A stretch of DNA of 64,000 nt. Origin: Rhipicephalus microplus. Lineage: Eukaryota > Arthropoda > Arachnida > Ixodida > Ixodidae. Where the stretch lies: contig NC_134702.1 in assembly GCF_043290135.1 (NCBI RefSeq), positions 188,636,491 to 188,700,490 of the forward strand. Direction: 5' to 3'. This document shows positions 18,253-28,363 of the stretch, in pieces (the first letter of the stretch is position 1; each line of letters begins with the position of its first letter). Both the position numbers and the translations under genes were made by a program. The notes beneath the pieces were generated by a model. That model had not been told where the DNA came from. It worked only from the letters and a program-made list of their open reading frames with translations, and ran no database searches.

Positions 18253-20715
18253 TTAGTGATCACGATAGTCGACGTCCGCACCACAACACGGCCAATGGTC
18301 TCCTTCACATTTGGTAGAGCAAGATATTGGCGGGCATGTCATTAGCATGTCGTGAGTGCAGCCTACGTTGCCACAAAACTCTGGCCAGGAAACTCTGTCG
18401 GGTTCCTTGGAAAGCGGACAGTGCACCTCGTTTTGACAAATTGCTGTTTCACTGCGGCAGTCTTGCTCAGAAACACTGCCACTTTGGTACTGCATGTCAC
18501 TTCCCAAAGGCAATGTGGCGAATCGTAGCAGTTCATTGGCTAAAGACGGGTCTTGTTCTCCGCCAGGATTTGCCATAAGAGACCCTCGACTGGTAAGCTG
18601 CCTTGCGAGGCTTTGTAGGTTAACGTTAATGGGAGTCGCATTCGCGTGAACACAACAGACAACAGCATCGTTTTCACACTCATTGGCTCTAATTTGAGGA
18701 TGGTGAACCGTAACCCAAGGAACAGCCATAGGCCACGGAAGAAAACCAACCGTTTGGTTCGCCCTTTCGATAATATGAAGAGGCGAGTCGCTGGCCATCG
18801 TGTAAGTTCTATTGCCTTTCGGTGAAGATGAGGTTGAGGTGCTGTCAATGGCATCGTCTTCTGTTTCGTATATTTGTTCCACTTGATGGGGACAGCGCTG
18901 CTTTGATAACCACTTGCCTCCTGGTCGACATGATTGCTTTTTCACTTTATTCGCTGTATCAGAAGCTGTCTGCGTCGTAGCAGATGAACTCGAAATATCC
19001 GACGAATCAGCCAAGGACTCCTCGCACATTGTTTCACATCGCTTTGAATCGCGGGGTTTGGCTTTCGCGCCTAGCCGAGCTGCGTTGATATCAGGTGGCT
19101 TCATAAAATACTGGGACACCACAAGTGTTAAAGGCAGAATTGCCGTGGAAAGGATGACGCCAATTGTAAGTGACAGTGTTAGGCCAAGGTGATTTTTCAG
19201 AAAATTGTCGCAAAATGTGCTCATAGATCTTATCACGACGTCGTAAACCCCTTTGCAGTTGCCCGCTGTTGGGCTTCGTTGCACTCCCTGGGCCGTAGAG
19301 TCCAGAATCCATCGCTTTGTTAACGACCGTTGGGTAGTTACCGCAAGATAACGTTTTGTCATCTGGTTAACTGCACGCAGCTCCACAATTGATGCTCCTT
19401 CGCCAGCACAGTCAATAAGAACGACTCGCGGCGTCAGAATAGCAAAAAGCAGCCCACGGTCAGAGTGCGGCCAGATCATCTGTGTTATTCTGTCTAGGTA
19501 AATAAATCTCATTTTCCGGTAAGGTAGGCATACGTAGCAGTCAGCTAGGACTCCAGTCGTAACCGCGGTTGTCAGGATAGCCGTTACTAGGGCGTGGAAG
19601 AGCGTGACAAGCACAACGTTTGTCAGGAAGATCACTCCCATGTACCTGTATGCTTCGGGAGGCCTCCCGGGAAGATTCACACAGCTCCTAATGCCCAAAG
19701 CGATGCCACATCCCAGTATAGCTATAATGACGCCAAGCAGGACCATCACCATTGGCAACCCGACCTGGTCGACGATAACTGAGCTGCGCCACAAGCTCGT
19801 GCGCTGCTCAAAACCGTAGAACCTAGACTCCAATTGATCAAGACTTTCGAGAGTGTGTTTCAGTTGGATGTGCAGGTTTTCTTCAATGATAGCCTCCACT
19901 TTCGGCAGCTGCGCTCCTGGCATGAGCATCTGGGCAGAGACATTCCCACAGTGGCGCTGCTTGAACGCGAATGAGAGGTTGGCCAGTGCGACTAGGCAAT
20001 TAATGGACGTGATGCGACCTAGGGCATCTTCGGAGATAACGCCATAAAGGAAAGAACGAACGTGGCGTGCTAGCTCATAGTCCACATCGTTAAGTTCGAC
20101 GAGCAGTTCACCCACGGTGCGGTTGACGTAGCGGCGCAGATACGCCATGGTCTTCGTTAACGTCAATGGCACCCGTGGTGTGGCGTGAACCACGGCTGCG
20201 TGGAAGGCCAGCATGGTGGTCAGGTCTGCAAAGGCGAACATAGTGAGCATACCGAGCAGCACGCAGCATATAAGGCAGTGTTGCGGGGTCGTTGCTCTTC
20301 GGGCGAACGGTACACTACCGCTGGTGATGCAGGCGACAATGGTGACCGGAGCGGCGATGGCGAGCAGCGACACACCAACAAGTAGGAGGGAAACGAGCAA
20401 AGTGCGCAGCCTAGGGTGTCTCTTGTAGACGAGGTCGAGGGTTTCTGCGGTTCGTGTGCATGACGCAAGTTTGTAGAGAAAGGCATCAGCGTGGTTGCTT
20501 CCACCGGAGCTTCTTGCAGGAATCCGGCCCAGGAGCTCTGTGGCGAAGACTGCGGCTTCGGCCCAGGCCGACAGCAGGCCGCCGCTTTCGGCGACAACTG
20601 CTTGCGCGGACCGAGGTTCTTGAGTTGCACTCGGTAGGATGTCCACTGTCGTACAGAGATGCCAGAAAGGAAGAGTCACCAACATAGTGCTGTAGATTAT
20701 ACCATGTCGTTCCAT
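18253..20715 (-). CDS. Prominin/tweety-type five-transmembrane protein, single exon
   Basis: The only long intact non-transposon frame in the window: 820 residues, no stops, no introns. An N-terminal hydrophobic segment (about 8-20) could be a signal peptide, followed by an extracellular region. Five membrane segments lie at about 104-132, 146-172, 317-343, 357-390 and 508-538. They pair as TM1-TM2, loop, TM3-TM4, loop, TM5, with loops of about 144 and 117 residues, the topology shared by prominins and tweety proteins. Loop 1 has glycosylation sites at N198, N246 and N258 and amphipathic helices (LTKTMAYLRRYVNRT) like prominin loops. The cytoplasmic tail (539-820) is unusually long, Ser-rich (SSSSATTQTASD) and ends in a Cys-rich stretch. 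Prominin loops are usually longer and tails shorter, so this is a divergent member or analogue. Its role is unknown; prominins shape membrane protrusions. Confidence 0.6.
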   Translation of the reverse strand: MERHGIIYSTMLVTLPFWHLCTTVDILPSATQEPRSAQAVVAESGGLLSAWAEAAVFATELLGRIPARSSGGSNHADAFLYKLASCTRTAETLDLVYKRHPRLRTLLVSLLLVGVSLLAIAAPVTIVACITSGSVPFARRATTPQHCLICCVLLGMLTMFAFADLTTMLAFHAAVVHATPRVPLTLTKTMAYLRRYVNRTVGELLVELNDVDYELARHVRSFLYGVISEDALGRITSINCLVALANLSFAFKQRHCGNVSAQMLMPGAQLPKVEAIIEENLHIQLKHTLESLDQLESRFYGFEQRTSLWRSSVIVDQVGLPMVMVLLGVIIAILGCGIALGIRSCVNLPGRPPEAYRYMGVIFLTNVVLVTLFHALVTAILTTAVTTGVLADCYVCLPYRKMRFIYLDRITQMIWPHSDRGLLFAILTPRVVLIDCAGEGASIVELRAVNQMTKRYLAVTTQRSLTKRWILDSTAQGVQRSPTAGNCKGVYDVVIRSMSTFCDNFLKNHLGLTLSLTIGVILSTAILPLTLVVSQYFMKPPDINAARLGAKAKPRDSKRCETMCEESLADSSDISSSSATTQTASDTANKVKKQSCRPGGKWLSKQRCPHQVEQIYETEDDAIDSTSTSSSPKGNRTYTMASDSPLHIIERANQTVGFLPWPMAVPWVTVHHPQIRANECENDAVVCCVHANATPINVNLQSLARQLTSRGSLMANPGGEQDPSLANELLRFATLPLGSDMQYQSGSVSEQDCRSETAICQNEVHCPLSKEPDRVSWPEFCGNVGCTHDMLMTCPPISCSTKCEGDHWPCCGADVDYRDH

Positions 20716-20719
20716 ACCA

Positions 20720-21295
20720 CCGTAGTGGTTTGCATATCACGGTAATGAAACCATCAGTGTCGCAGAGGCTCGAGCTACATCCGCGTTTGGCCGCGCTCTT
20801 ACTTGCTTGCTTGACGCTACGCTTGGCACTTACCCACTGCAGAGGATTGGCCATTAAACCAGTGGTTAAAATACTGTGGAAAAGAGAATTAAAAATTTCG
20901 ATGAAACAAATGCATATACTCCATAATCTAGGAAATATAAAATCGGACAGTCATATTGTTAAGTCTGAATAAATAAATATATAACTATTTTTCCTCTAAA
21001 TAAATAAAAATACGAAAGAACTGCAATTTCATTTGCAATAATCTAACAAGTAAACCTTCCTATGTCTGAGAAATTTTCAAGCTGTTACACAGAAGCTCTT
21101 GTTGCTCTGTCCTAAAGAAGAAGCCGTAGGAAAAAGGATAGTGTCGGAAATAATAATGGCAATCTTTGTGAATTTATTTTCTAAATGTTTTTTTCATATG
21201 ACTTGTGAAACGTCAGCAAGTAAGTAAAAATGATGTTTTTGCGGCTCTTGACAGTAAAAGCAAAGGCGAGATGTTATCTGTGCACATGAAGTTAG
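20720..21295. other. Upstream flank of the five-TM gene; no gene seen
   Basis: This region would hold the promoter of the minus-strand gene. It is AT-rich beyond 20870. I see no convincing TATA box or splice acceptor that decides whether a 5' noncoding exon exists. Confidence 0.4.
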
Positions 21296-21299
21296 CTAT

Positions 21300-23390
21300 C
21301 TTCACATGCTAGAATACATAAATGAGACTTTGGATGGACATCCACTTCCTATTGACCGGAAAACCTCCTTAGTCACTTTCATTCCTAAACCAGGCAAGAC
21401 CAGGTGAATACCGACGACCTGAGGCCTATCTCACTAACTTCATGTGTGGGTAAAAGTATAGAGAAAATGAGTCGGGATCACCTCTCTTCATACATGAAAG
21501 CTGACGGGCTCTTAGCAGACACTATGTTTGGGTTTCGCCCACATATGTCTGCTCAGGATGTCCTGCTGCAGTTGCAGCGTGACATAATGGAACCCACTGG
21601 CGTGCGACACAACGACAAGGCCATTCTTGCTCTCAATCTTAAAGGCGCCTTTGATAACATTCGTCACGGTAGCATTCTGGCAAATCTGAGCTCTTCAGAT
21701 TGCGGTGACAAGACATTTGCCTACGTAAGAGACTTCCTCTCGAAGCGTCAAGCCTTCATTAAAATTGAGGATGGTGAATGCGGCCCATAAACTGTTAGCA
21801 GAAGGGGTACTAAGGAGCGGTGTTGTCACCACTCTTCTTCAACATTGCCATGACGCAGCTTCCATATCAATTGGCCTGGGTAGAAGGAATTCATCACGCA
21901 CTCTACGCGGGTGATATAACAATTGAGACTACTGAAGGTAACCGAGGAGAAATGAAGGACCGCTTTCAGAGGCCGTCTCTGTAGTCGATAGCTATGCTTT
22001 CGGTTGTGGTTTCCAATGCGTTCCAGTGAAATCAGAGCTTCTGCTCGTCAGAGCTAACTCCAAAGACGACGCAAATTTACATATCTTTTTGATGGGAGCT
22101 CCTGTCAGAGAAGTCGAGGAGATCAGGATCTTGTGCCTGTTTATTCATAACAGACTCAGACCGGACTCTACCATTACCAAACTGAAACGCATAGGCAAAC
22201 ACGTCGCACGTATGATCCACCGCACTTCCAAGAAACGCGGCGGGTTGAGGGGCAGAAATGCGCTTCGACTCGTCCATGCCTTTCTACTCAGCTGAATCCT
22301 CTACTCCGTACCCTATCTTCACACTACGAATCAACTCGACCAGCGCATCTACGACATCATTAGGAAGGCTACAAGGCGAGCTTTATACTTTTTGGTAACC
22401 ACCTCTAATGCCAAGTTGTCGGCTCTGGGGGTGCTAAACCTAAACTCTTATCAGGAACTAAAAGGAGGCGCACCTCGTGAACCAATATACGCGACTTTCG
22501 CGGACGGTATCTGGGCGCCGCTTGTTAGGCCGCCTGCACATAAAACATGACTGCATTCCAGAGGAGAAATGCAGACTTCCTGAGCTGTGTCGCCACAAGC
22601 TCTGGGTTCTTCCCCTTTTTTGAAACATGCACTCGCAGACACACGAAGGCAGACGAAGGACGCGCACTGTGGCCCTCGAGCACCAATACGGATCTAAGCC
22701 AGGTGTATACCACGTTAACTTGGCAGGGCCATCGCCCACTGGATTCTACATGGCCACCGTAGTTCACCAAAAGACACGCGTTAACGGGCTCTCCTATCGG
22801 GTTTCCAACTCCACGCGCGCTGAGAAGGCAGCAATAGCACTAGCCGCCTCGCACATGTACTCTAGAATAATCATTGCAGGTTCATGCCTACAGCGTGTAA
22901 AAATAATCTGGTTGGCGAGGTATCACATTTAGCATACGATATTTTGAAACGAGCCGTCAGGAATTGAAACCCCTTACCAAAACACATTGTTTGGACTCCG
23001 AGCCACCAGGGCCTTGGAGTAACAAGGCTGCGGATGCTGCCGCCCGCGCGCTACACCACCGGGCACCTCTCCCAGGCTTTTCCGGCTCAGAGAATAGCCA
23101 ACCGCTTCTACGATTCAGAGAAATTCTGGTTTACTATTGCGAACAACATCGCCTTTTCTCGATGCCTGCTAAAGGCCTGAGTAAGGCCGATGAACGAACC
23201 CTAAGGTGCCTGCAGACCAACACCTTGTTATGTCCTGTAGTAGTAAAACATTTTGACCCGAAAGTCGATAGGCGGTGCCCTCATTGTGGGGAAGTCTCTG
23301 ATAACTTTCACATGGTGTGGGCATGTCAAATGAATTGTTCCCTTTCCCCTTCCCCTTTCCCCACTAGAGAGGTTTGGTAGGCGGGCCTAC
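21300..23390 (+). mobile_element. Decayed I-like LINE ORF2 (RT, RNase H, C-terminal knuckle)
   Basis: Broken frames follow the order of an RNase-H-bearing LINE. Reverse transcriptase fingers/palm at 21300-21790 read LVTFIPKPGKT, LRPISLTSCVGKSIEKM, FGFRPHMSAQDVLL and ALNLKGAFDNIRH. The YADD box is degraded (LYAGDITI near 21901). The thumb lies at 22026-22295. An RNase H-like region at 22630-22890 contains STRAEKAAIALA. At 22964-23380 the frame has SNKAADAAARA and a zinc knuckle CPHCGEVSDNFHMVWAC. It has multiple frameshifts and stops and no endonuclease or ORF1, so it is 5'-truncated. It appears to be of the same broad family as the LINE at 27.9-34.5 kb. Confidence 0.8.
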
Positions 23391-23399
23391 TTATTGCTC

Positions 23400-24595
23400 A
23401 GGGCTAGAGGCTCAAAGAGCTCTAGTCCAACGAGCGTGGGTAGCGGCATAACAAGTGCAGCTTCCTCAAAGGGCAGACGGCACATTCAACATCTGCTGCA
23501 CACCGATATGAACACTCTACGGAATAGGTGACCAGTAATATGGGCAATCACAGGGAGCTGTCAAATACGACGGCTTCCGGTTCGACGCAACACGTGGGTT
23601 AGCAGCGGCCCGCGCACATTTTCGTGCCGCTCCATTAAAAAAAGCACCTCTGCGTGCAATTTCAGTGGTTTAGAAGTTGTTTTTTTGTTTTGGCAAACAG
23701 TAAATGTGACGATGACAAGCTACGAAAGCCACGAACGGTAAGAAAGCTTTTTTATCGCAATAAAATGATTTGCAATGATTTTGTGCTGCGCAGGGGTACT
23801 ATCAGTTTAGCTTGCAGATCAATCAATACAGAAGACAGTCTTCATTGTATGATGCGTTACTGCAGAATAAAATCACCATTTTAAAGATATGAGGGGATGG
23901 GGATAACTGTAGCAGTGTGCTAAAAATTCATTTCGGGATCGCTGCTTCGGCCGACATCGTCAATCGATTGGCATGAAGCACAGCACTTGTTGACCGCGTC
24001 GAGATATCTTTTTTTCTAACCTTTAGGGCGCTATAAGATGCATTTCTTGGTCGAAGCGAGAGGCTCATTTGAACGCTCATCTTGGTTAAGCTTCACGGCA
24101 CGGTGGCACATAAACACTAGTCAGACATAGACGGTGCCGAGTAATCGAAATGAGGTGCTTGTTTAACGCACTTCTTCCTTTGTGCGCCGTCCTGGAGCAC
24201 AGTTAGACCAAGATAAACGCAAATGGACTCGTTTAGCGCTTCTTGTAACCTTACTCTTGAGTGAAGCTGTTGTGTTTTTTGTGATATATATGGGTTCAAT
24301 TGCCCGTGCTTATCTCGTATGGCAGGTAGATTTCGCCGGTGTGTTCCTAATACTGTTACAAAGTTTCGGCTGACGGTAACAGGGAATTGTGGGACATACC
24401 AAAAAAGGGCGCCTCAGACTGAAAGTTACGAAGTTGACGTTGTTGGTGAGCTGTGTTGTGGCTGCGGACTGTCTACTGTTACTTCCACGTAACAATATCT
24501 TTGCTGGGCACACCTGTAAGATATTTCCCGATATATTATTCGCAGCAAATTCATGCATTAGCTTTTTATTAGTGCGGAATACACACGTACCTGTG
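23400..24595. other. No supported gene
   Basis: Mostly AT-rich DNA with scattered short open frames on both strands. None shows a recognisable domain. Confidence 0.5.
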
Positions 24596-24700
24596 ATAAA
24601 ATGGTCCTCGCAAACTCTGGCTTCAAAGTTCGGTACTTGAAGGCTACCCATCGCTGTGGCTCTCTTCACAGCCGTAGCCCACCTAATTTTTACTCTTCAA
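24596..24700 (-). pseudogene. THAP-like zinc-finger exon fragment
   Basis: On the minus strand the reading RWATAVKRATAMGSLQVPNF then EARVCEDHFITG resembles the second half of a THAP DNA-binding domain (W...R...VC..HF..G). It ends exactly at CAG|GTACGTG, a strong splice donor at about 24590, and many THAP genes have an intron after HF-x2-G (from memory). The first C-x2-4-C half is not visible upstream within the short open stretch. It could be an exon of a domesticated or relic P-type transposase gene, or chance. Confidence 0.4.
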
Positions 24701-24719
24701 TCTATGAAAATCGATACAT

Positions 24720-25390
24720 TCGTTTGCCTTTCACGCTCTAATTGGAGGAGCTAACGGCTGAATAACCAAACATATTTTATCAGGAGGAAGATGAACGGGC
24801 GACCACGAGCGCAAATCTCGAATAATCTGAGGCTTCTGGCGGAACGGTTCACCGTCGTTTACTTTTCTAGAAGCGGAAGCCGACAGCAGACGGCGTATTC
24901 CACAATCCCTCGTTCTTTTACTGGTCACCTATTTCGACGAAGTCTGACCATGAAACACAGAAAGCTTTCACAATGTAAGGTAAACAAAGGGGCCTGCTTC
25001 GAGTGATGCAGGAGAGGTCGCCTGACCCACGGAAAGGTTTGACATGAAGCCGCTTTTCACCCTTCATTTCCTTTACCACTTTCTCACCTAATAGCTAAAA
25101 GCGGCTCAGAATCATCCTTTCCTTTATTAAAGGTGACACGCATTCAATCATCTTTCAAGCTTTCCGGTAAATATCCCATTTCGTGCCGCACGTTTTACCA
25201 CCTGTAAGCACTCAGCTATTCTCGACAGCAAAGTTTTGATTGATTCGTTGATTTACCTATCAATAAATTTTTTGATTAGGTCTTAATTACACCCATGAAA
25301 GCGAAAGCGACATGGAGGTCGTTGCGCAGGTACGGCGGCAATAACGAGCATTGCTTTACTGAGCAAGAAGAGCAGTTTCGATGAAGGCAG
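24720..25390. other. No supported gene
   Basis: No coding or repeat feature that I can name. There are short open frames only. Confidence 0.5.
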
Positions 25391-25391
25391 G

Positions 25392-25805
25392 TTAGGTATC
25401 TTCCATATTCATCACTGTAGTGGTGTAGTTTTGGCCTGACGGTTCTATCATTCGTACGGTAACATCAGACATGCTTGTTGAAGAGTAAATGTAGGCGTCC
25501 TCCGTGCTGGCGCTGGAGGACGCGTGTTGGGAGGAGTGTTGTACAGGAGTCTCGGAGAGGTGCCTTGCGCTGACCCCTTCACTTGTGGGAGACTCGGTAG
25601 AGGACCGTCCGTGAAAGGGCCACATGCCCGACTTGAAAGATATGAAGAGCACCAAGACACCGACGCTCACGAGTACGGTGAATGCAATACATGTCTCTAG
25701 GCACGTGATGGTCTCGCGATCGGAATGCAACGCTGAGTCTCTGCTGGTGTCCTTGCTGCTCTTCGACCGGGACGTTGCCGTGTCGCTCCCAGTTTTGGTA
25801 GCCAT
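25392..25805 (-). CDS. Small single-pass membrane protein, hypothetical
   Basis: Frame of 137 residues from the ATG at 25805 (GCTTGT before ATG), within a longer open frame that starts at 25967. The N-terminal 33 residues are charged and Ser/Thr-rich (SRSKSSKDTSRDS). Then comes a hydrophobic helix CLETCIAFTVLVSVGVLVLF, followed by about 80 Ser/Thr-rich residues with one N-glycosylation site (NYT) near the C-terminus, and TAA. The topology is probably a type II or signal-anchor protein. It could also be an isolated first exon of a membrane protease or receptor, but no donor site follows the stop. No family recognised; expression unproven. Confidence 0.35.
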   Translation of the reverse strand: MATKTGSDTATSRSKSSKDTSRDSALHSDRETITCLETCIAFTVLVSVGVLVLFISFKSGMWPFHGRSSTESPTSEGVSARHLSETPVQHSSQHASSSASTEDAYIYSSTSMSDVTVRMIEPSGQNYTTTVMNMEDT

Positions 25806-25977
25806 ACAAGCACACCGAACGTTCCACGCAGCGCCTGTCCCGCCACTCTGCTGGCCCGATGATGGTACTGCACGTGGTCCCACCTGCTTAGCCTGCACAT
25901 GTTTCGAGCATTGATTAAGCACAGAGGGAAATAAAAGTGAGTGCCCGAATAATTTAAGATAGCGCATTACTTTGGAA

Positions 25978-26313
25978 GTTTTCGTACAAAAATATGTCAG
26001 CTCAATAGCATGAGGGACATACCTTTACTGAAGCCGACTGGTCGAAGAGAAAAAGCACCGAGGAGAAAGGTTTTGTTAAATGGGCCCCACTTGAGCGGCA
26101 AGGACGAAGCAATGCACGCAATAGCAACAAATCGTAATATTATACCAATAAGGGCTAGCAGGTTTGTTGCTATTGCGTGCATGGTTTCGTCCTTGCTGCT
26201 CAAGTGGGGCCAATTTAACAAAACCTTTCTCCTCGGTGCTTTTTCTCTTCGACCAGTTGGCTTCAATAATGGCATGTCCCTCATGCTAATGAGCTGACAA
26301 TTTTGTACAAAAA
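25978..26313. repeat. Foldback (near-perfect inverted repeat) element
   Basis: Two arms of about 150 bases are reverse complements at roughly 95% identity. The left arm begins TTTTCGTACAAAAATATGTCAGCTC and the right arm ends GAGCTGACAATTTTGTACAAAAA. They meet at a short spacer (about 26133-26160). Both strands encode the same spurious frame as a consequence. Size and symmetry suit a MITE or foldback transposon, or a hairpin RNA locus. No target duplication is clear. Confidence 0.8.
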
Positions 26314-26514
26314 CACGTCTAGAAATGCAGCCGCTGCAGTGAGCTACGCCACTTTTGCGCTGTCTAAGGCTTCAGTGCCTGCTTTGCGTTGATATCACAA
26401 CGCGCATACGGGTATAGCCATCTGCTGATCCACTTTGCAGACGCAGCCTTGACTGCAGGCGGCCACGGCCCTGTAGGTAAAAGTGCGGATTTATCGCCAG
26501 GGTTGCGCAGCATA

Positions 26515-26892
26515 TGGCCACGTTCCTTTCGAAGTTTTGTTATCACCCCGTTACAGTGTACGTGATTCTACACCGTCAGTGTTCGAGAAGTTTCAGGACA
26601 ACAGGAAATAATTTTGTTAGAAGTGCGCCCATTTCGTGAACATCACAGTATATTCTGGAACCTACGTAACCGCTATCGACAACGCTAGAACATTCAATTG
26701 CAAATTAATAAATGCCGCACGGTTCGCCGCTTGTCAGTTCATCGACGGCCGATGCTTTCTTCACCACTATTAGCACTAGTGTCTTGCTGCAATCTGATTT
26801 TCATTTTGCATGGCCACATGTTTGGCCCAAATAGACAGTTTTAGCTTCCACCTGAAGTCTGCTCCCTTCGTTGACGTGACGACCCCATGGCA
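26515..26892 (+). repeat. 5' LTR of gypsy element 3
   Basis: Homologous to 41013-41397 along its length, including the TTCTGGAACCTA and GATCGACGGCCGATGCT blocks, but clearly older. The polyadenylation signal AAATAAAC of the 3' copy reads AAATAGAC here. A primer-site-like TGGAGGTACGTGCTGGG follows at 26898. Confidence 0.8.
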
Positions 26893-26949
26893 TGTGATGG
26901 AGGTACGTGCTGGGTACACAGCTTGACAAGGTTGTCAGGTACATGAACA

Positions 26950-27859
26950 AAACCTGTTATGGACACCATGCTGACTGGGTTGAAGTGACAGACTTGCCTC
27001 GTTTACTTGGACAATGTAGTCTTGTTTTCTTCAAGCTTCGACAAGCATTTCAGGTGCCTTGAAGCTGTACTTTAGGTAATCATGACCTCCCGGCTCACCA
27101 TAAAGCCAGAAAATTGCCGGCTTGCCTATGAGGGACTTTTGTTCTCGGGACACGTTATAAGCAAGTGCGGAGTACGCGCCAACCCACAGAAAACATCATT
27201 CATCACTGAATTCCCGCCACCCGCCCACATGAAGGCCGCGCGTTGATTTCTCAGCATGTGCGCCTATTACAGGCATTTCGTCAAATATTTCGCCCGCGTC
27301 GCCGAGCCACTCACTAAACTTACAAAGACCGACGTCGAGTCCAAGTGAAAAAACGCCGCAGGTGGAAACATTTCAAGAACTAAAAGGACGCCCACAGACA
27401 CCACCAATACTTGCGCATCCAAGGAAATCCACACTGACGGAAATGCACACCGACGCAAGCAGTGTAGGGCTTGGAGCCGTCCTAGTGCACAAGATTGATA
27501 GGCTTGAAAGGGTCATCGCCTATGCGAGCCGGTCGCTATCTACGCGGAATTCAACTATTCCACAACAGAAAAAGAGTGTCTTGCCATCATCCCGGCTACT
27601 TCCAAGTTTTGCCCCTATTTCTATGGCAGGCCTTTCAAAGTTGTGAGCGACCACCACGCCCTCTGTTGGCTAGCTAACTTGAAACACTCTTCAGGTCACC
27701 TCACAAGGTGGAGTCTGTGACTTCACGAATTCGACATCATCGTCGTTTACAAGTCAGGCGGAGGCACACTGACGCCGACTGCCTGCCCCGCGCCCCCGTT
27801 GACCCACCGCAGCAGGACAACTAGAATGACGATGGCTTCTACACACTTCGGTTGTTGAG
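26950..27859 (+). pseudogene. pol: Pol fragment A of gypsy element 3 (RT end, RNase H)
   Basis: Starts inside the reverse transcriptase: near 26980-27030 the sequence resembles the catalytic strand (CLVYLDN where active copies have YLDD). It continues with the SGHVISKCGVRANPQ segment, the MCAYYRHFVKYF box, HTDASSVGLGAVLVHK of RNase H, YASRSLST, and a tail resembling DADCLPRAPV. Several frameshifts and stops make it nonfunctional. It ends abruptly at TTGTTGAG (27852-27859), where the LINE begins. Confidence 0.8.
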
Positions 27860-28363
27860 TGGGACGGGGGTGCTTCACTTGTGCTCCACCAGCAAAGACA
27901 ATTTTACCCGGACGAAATCATCGCTGCACCACTAAGTTGGCGCGAACGAAGAGACATCAAAGAGCGGCGTCCGTAGATATAATCCTCGAGACTGTGACCG
28001 CTATTTTCTGCCATTTATCAGCCTTTGAAATCTTGAAGCGGGGGCAGCCGAGCTAAGCCTAGCGCACTATGGATAACACCATAGGGAATACACAGGGATG
28101 CTAAGCCTAGGCGAGGTTAGGCATGGTAAAGGAAACGAACCGATATGGAAAGGGTAGGTCTTTCGGCTGGACTAAGTGACTGCCAAGTCATTTCGCCCAC
28201 CACGAGTTACACTTCTGAAATGGATTCCAACGAACATGCAGAAAATGCAGGCCACAAAACTACCGACCGACCAAGGACGCATAACGAGCCAAATTAAAAC
28301 TAGGAGCTTGTCCTGAGCAAGCGAAATAACGAGAAGCTGAAGCGAGGAAACGCAACCACAGCG

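Noticed and set aside
25997..26297. Mirror-image 95-codon frames on both strands
   Set aside because: They arise from the inverted repeat itself. There is no independent coding evidence.
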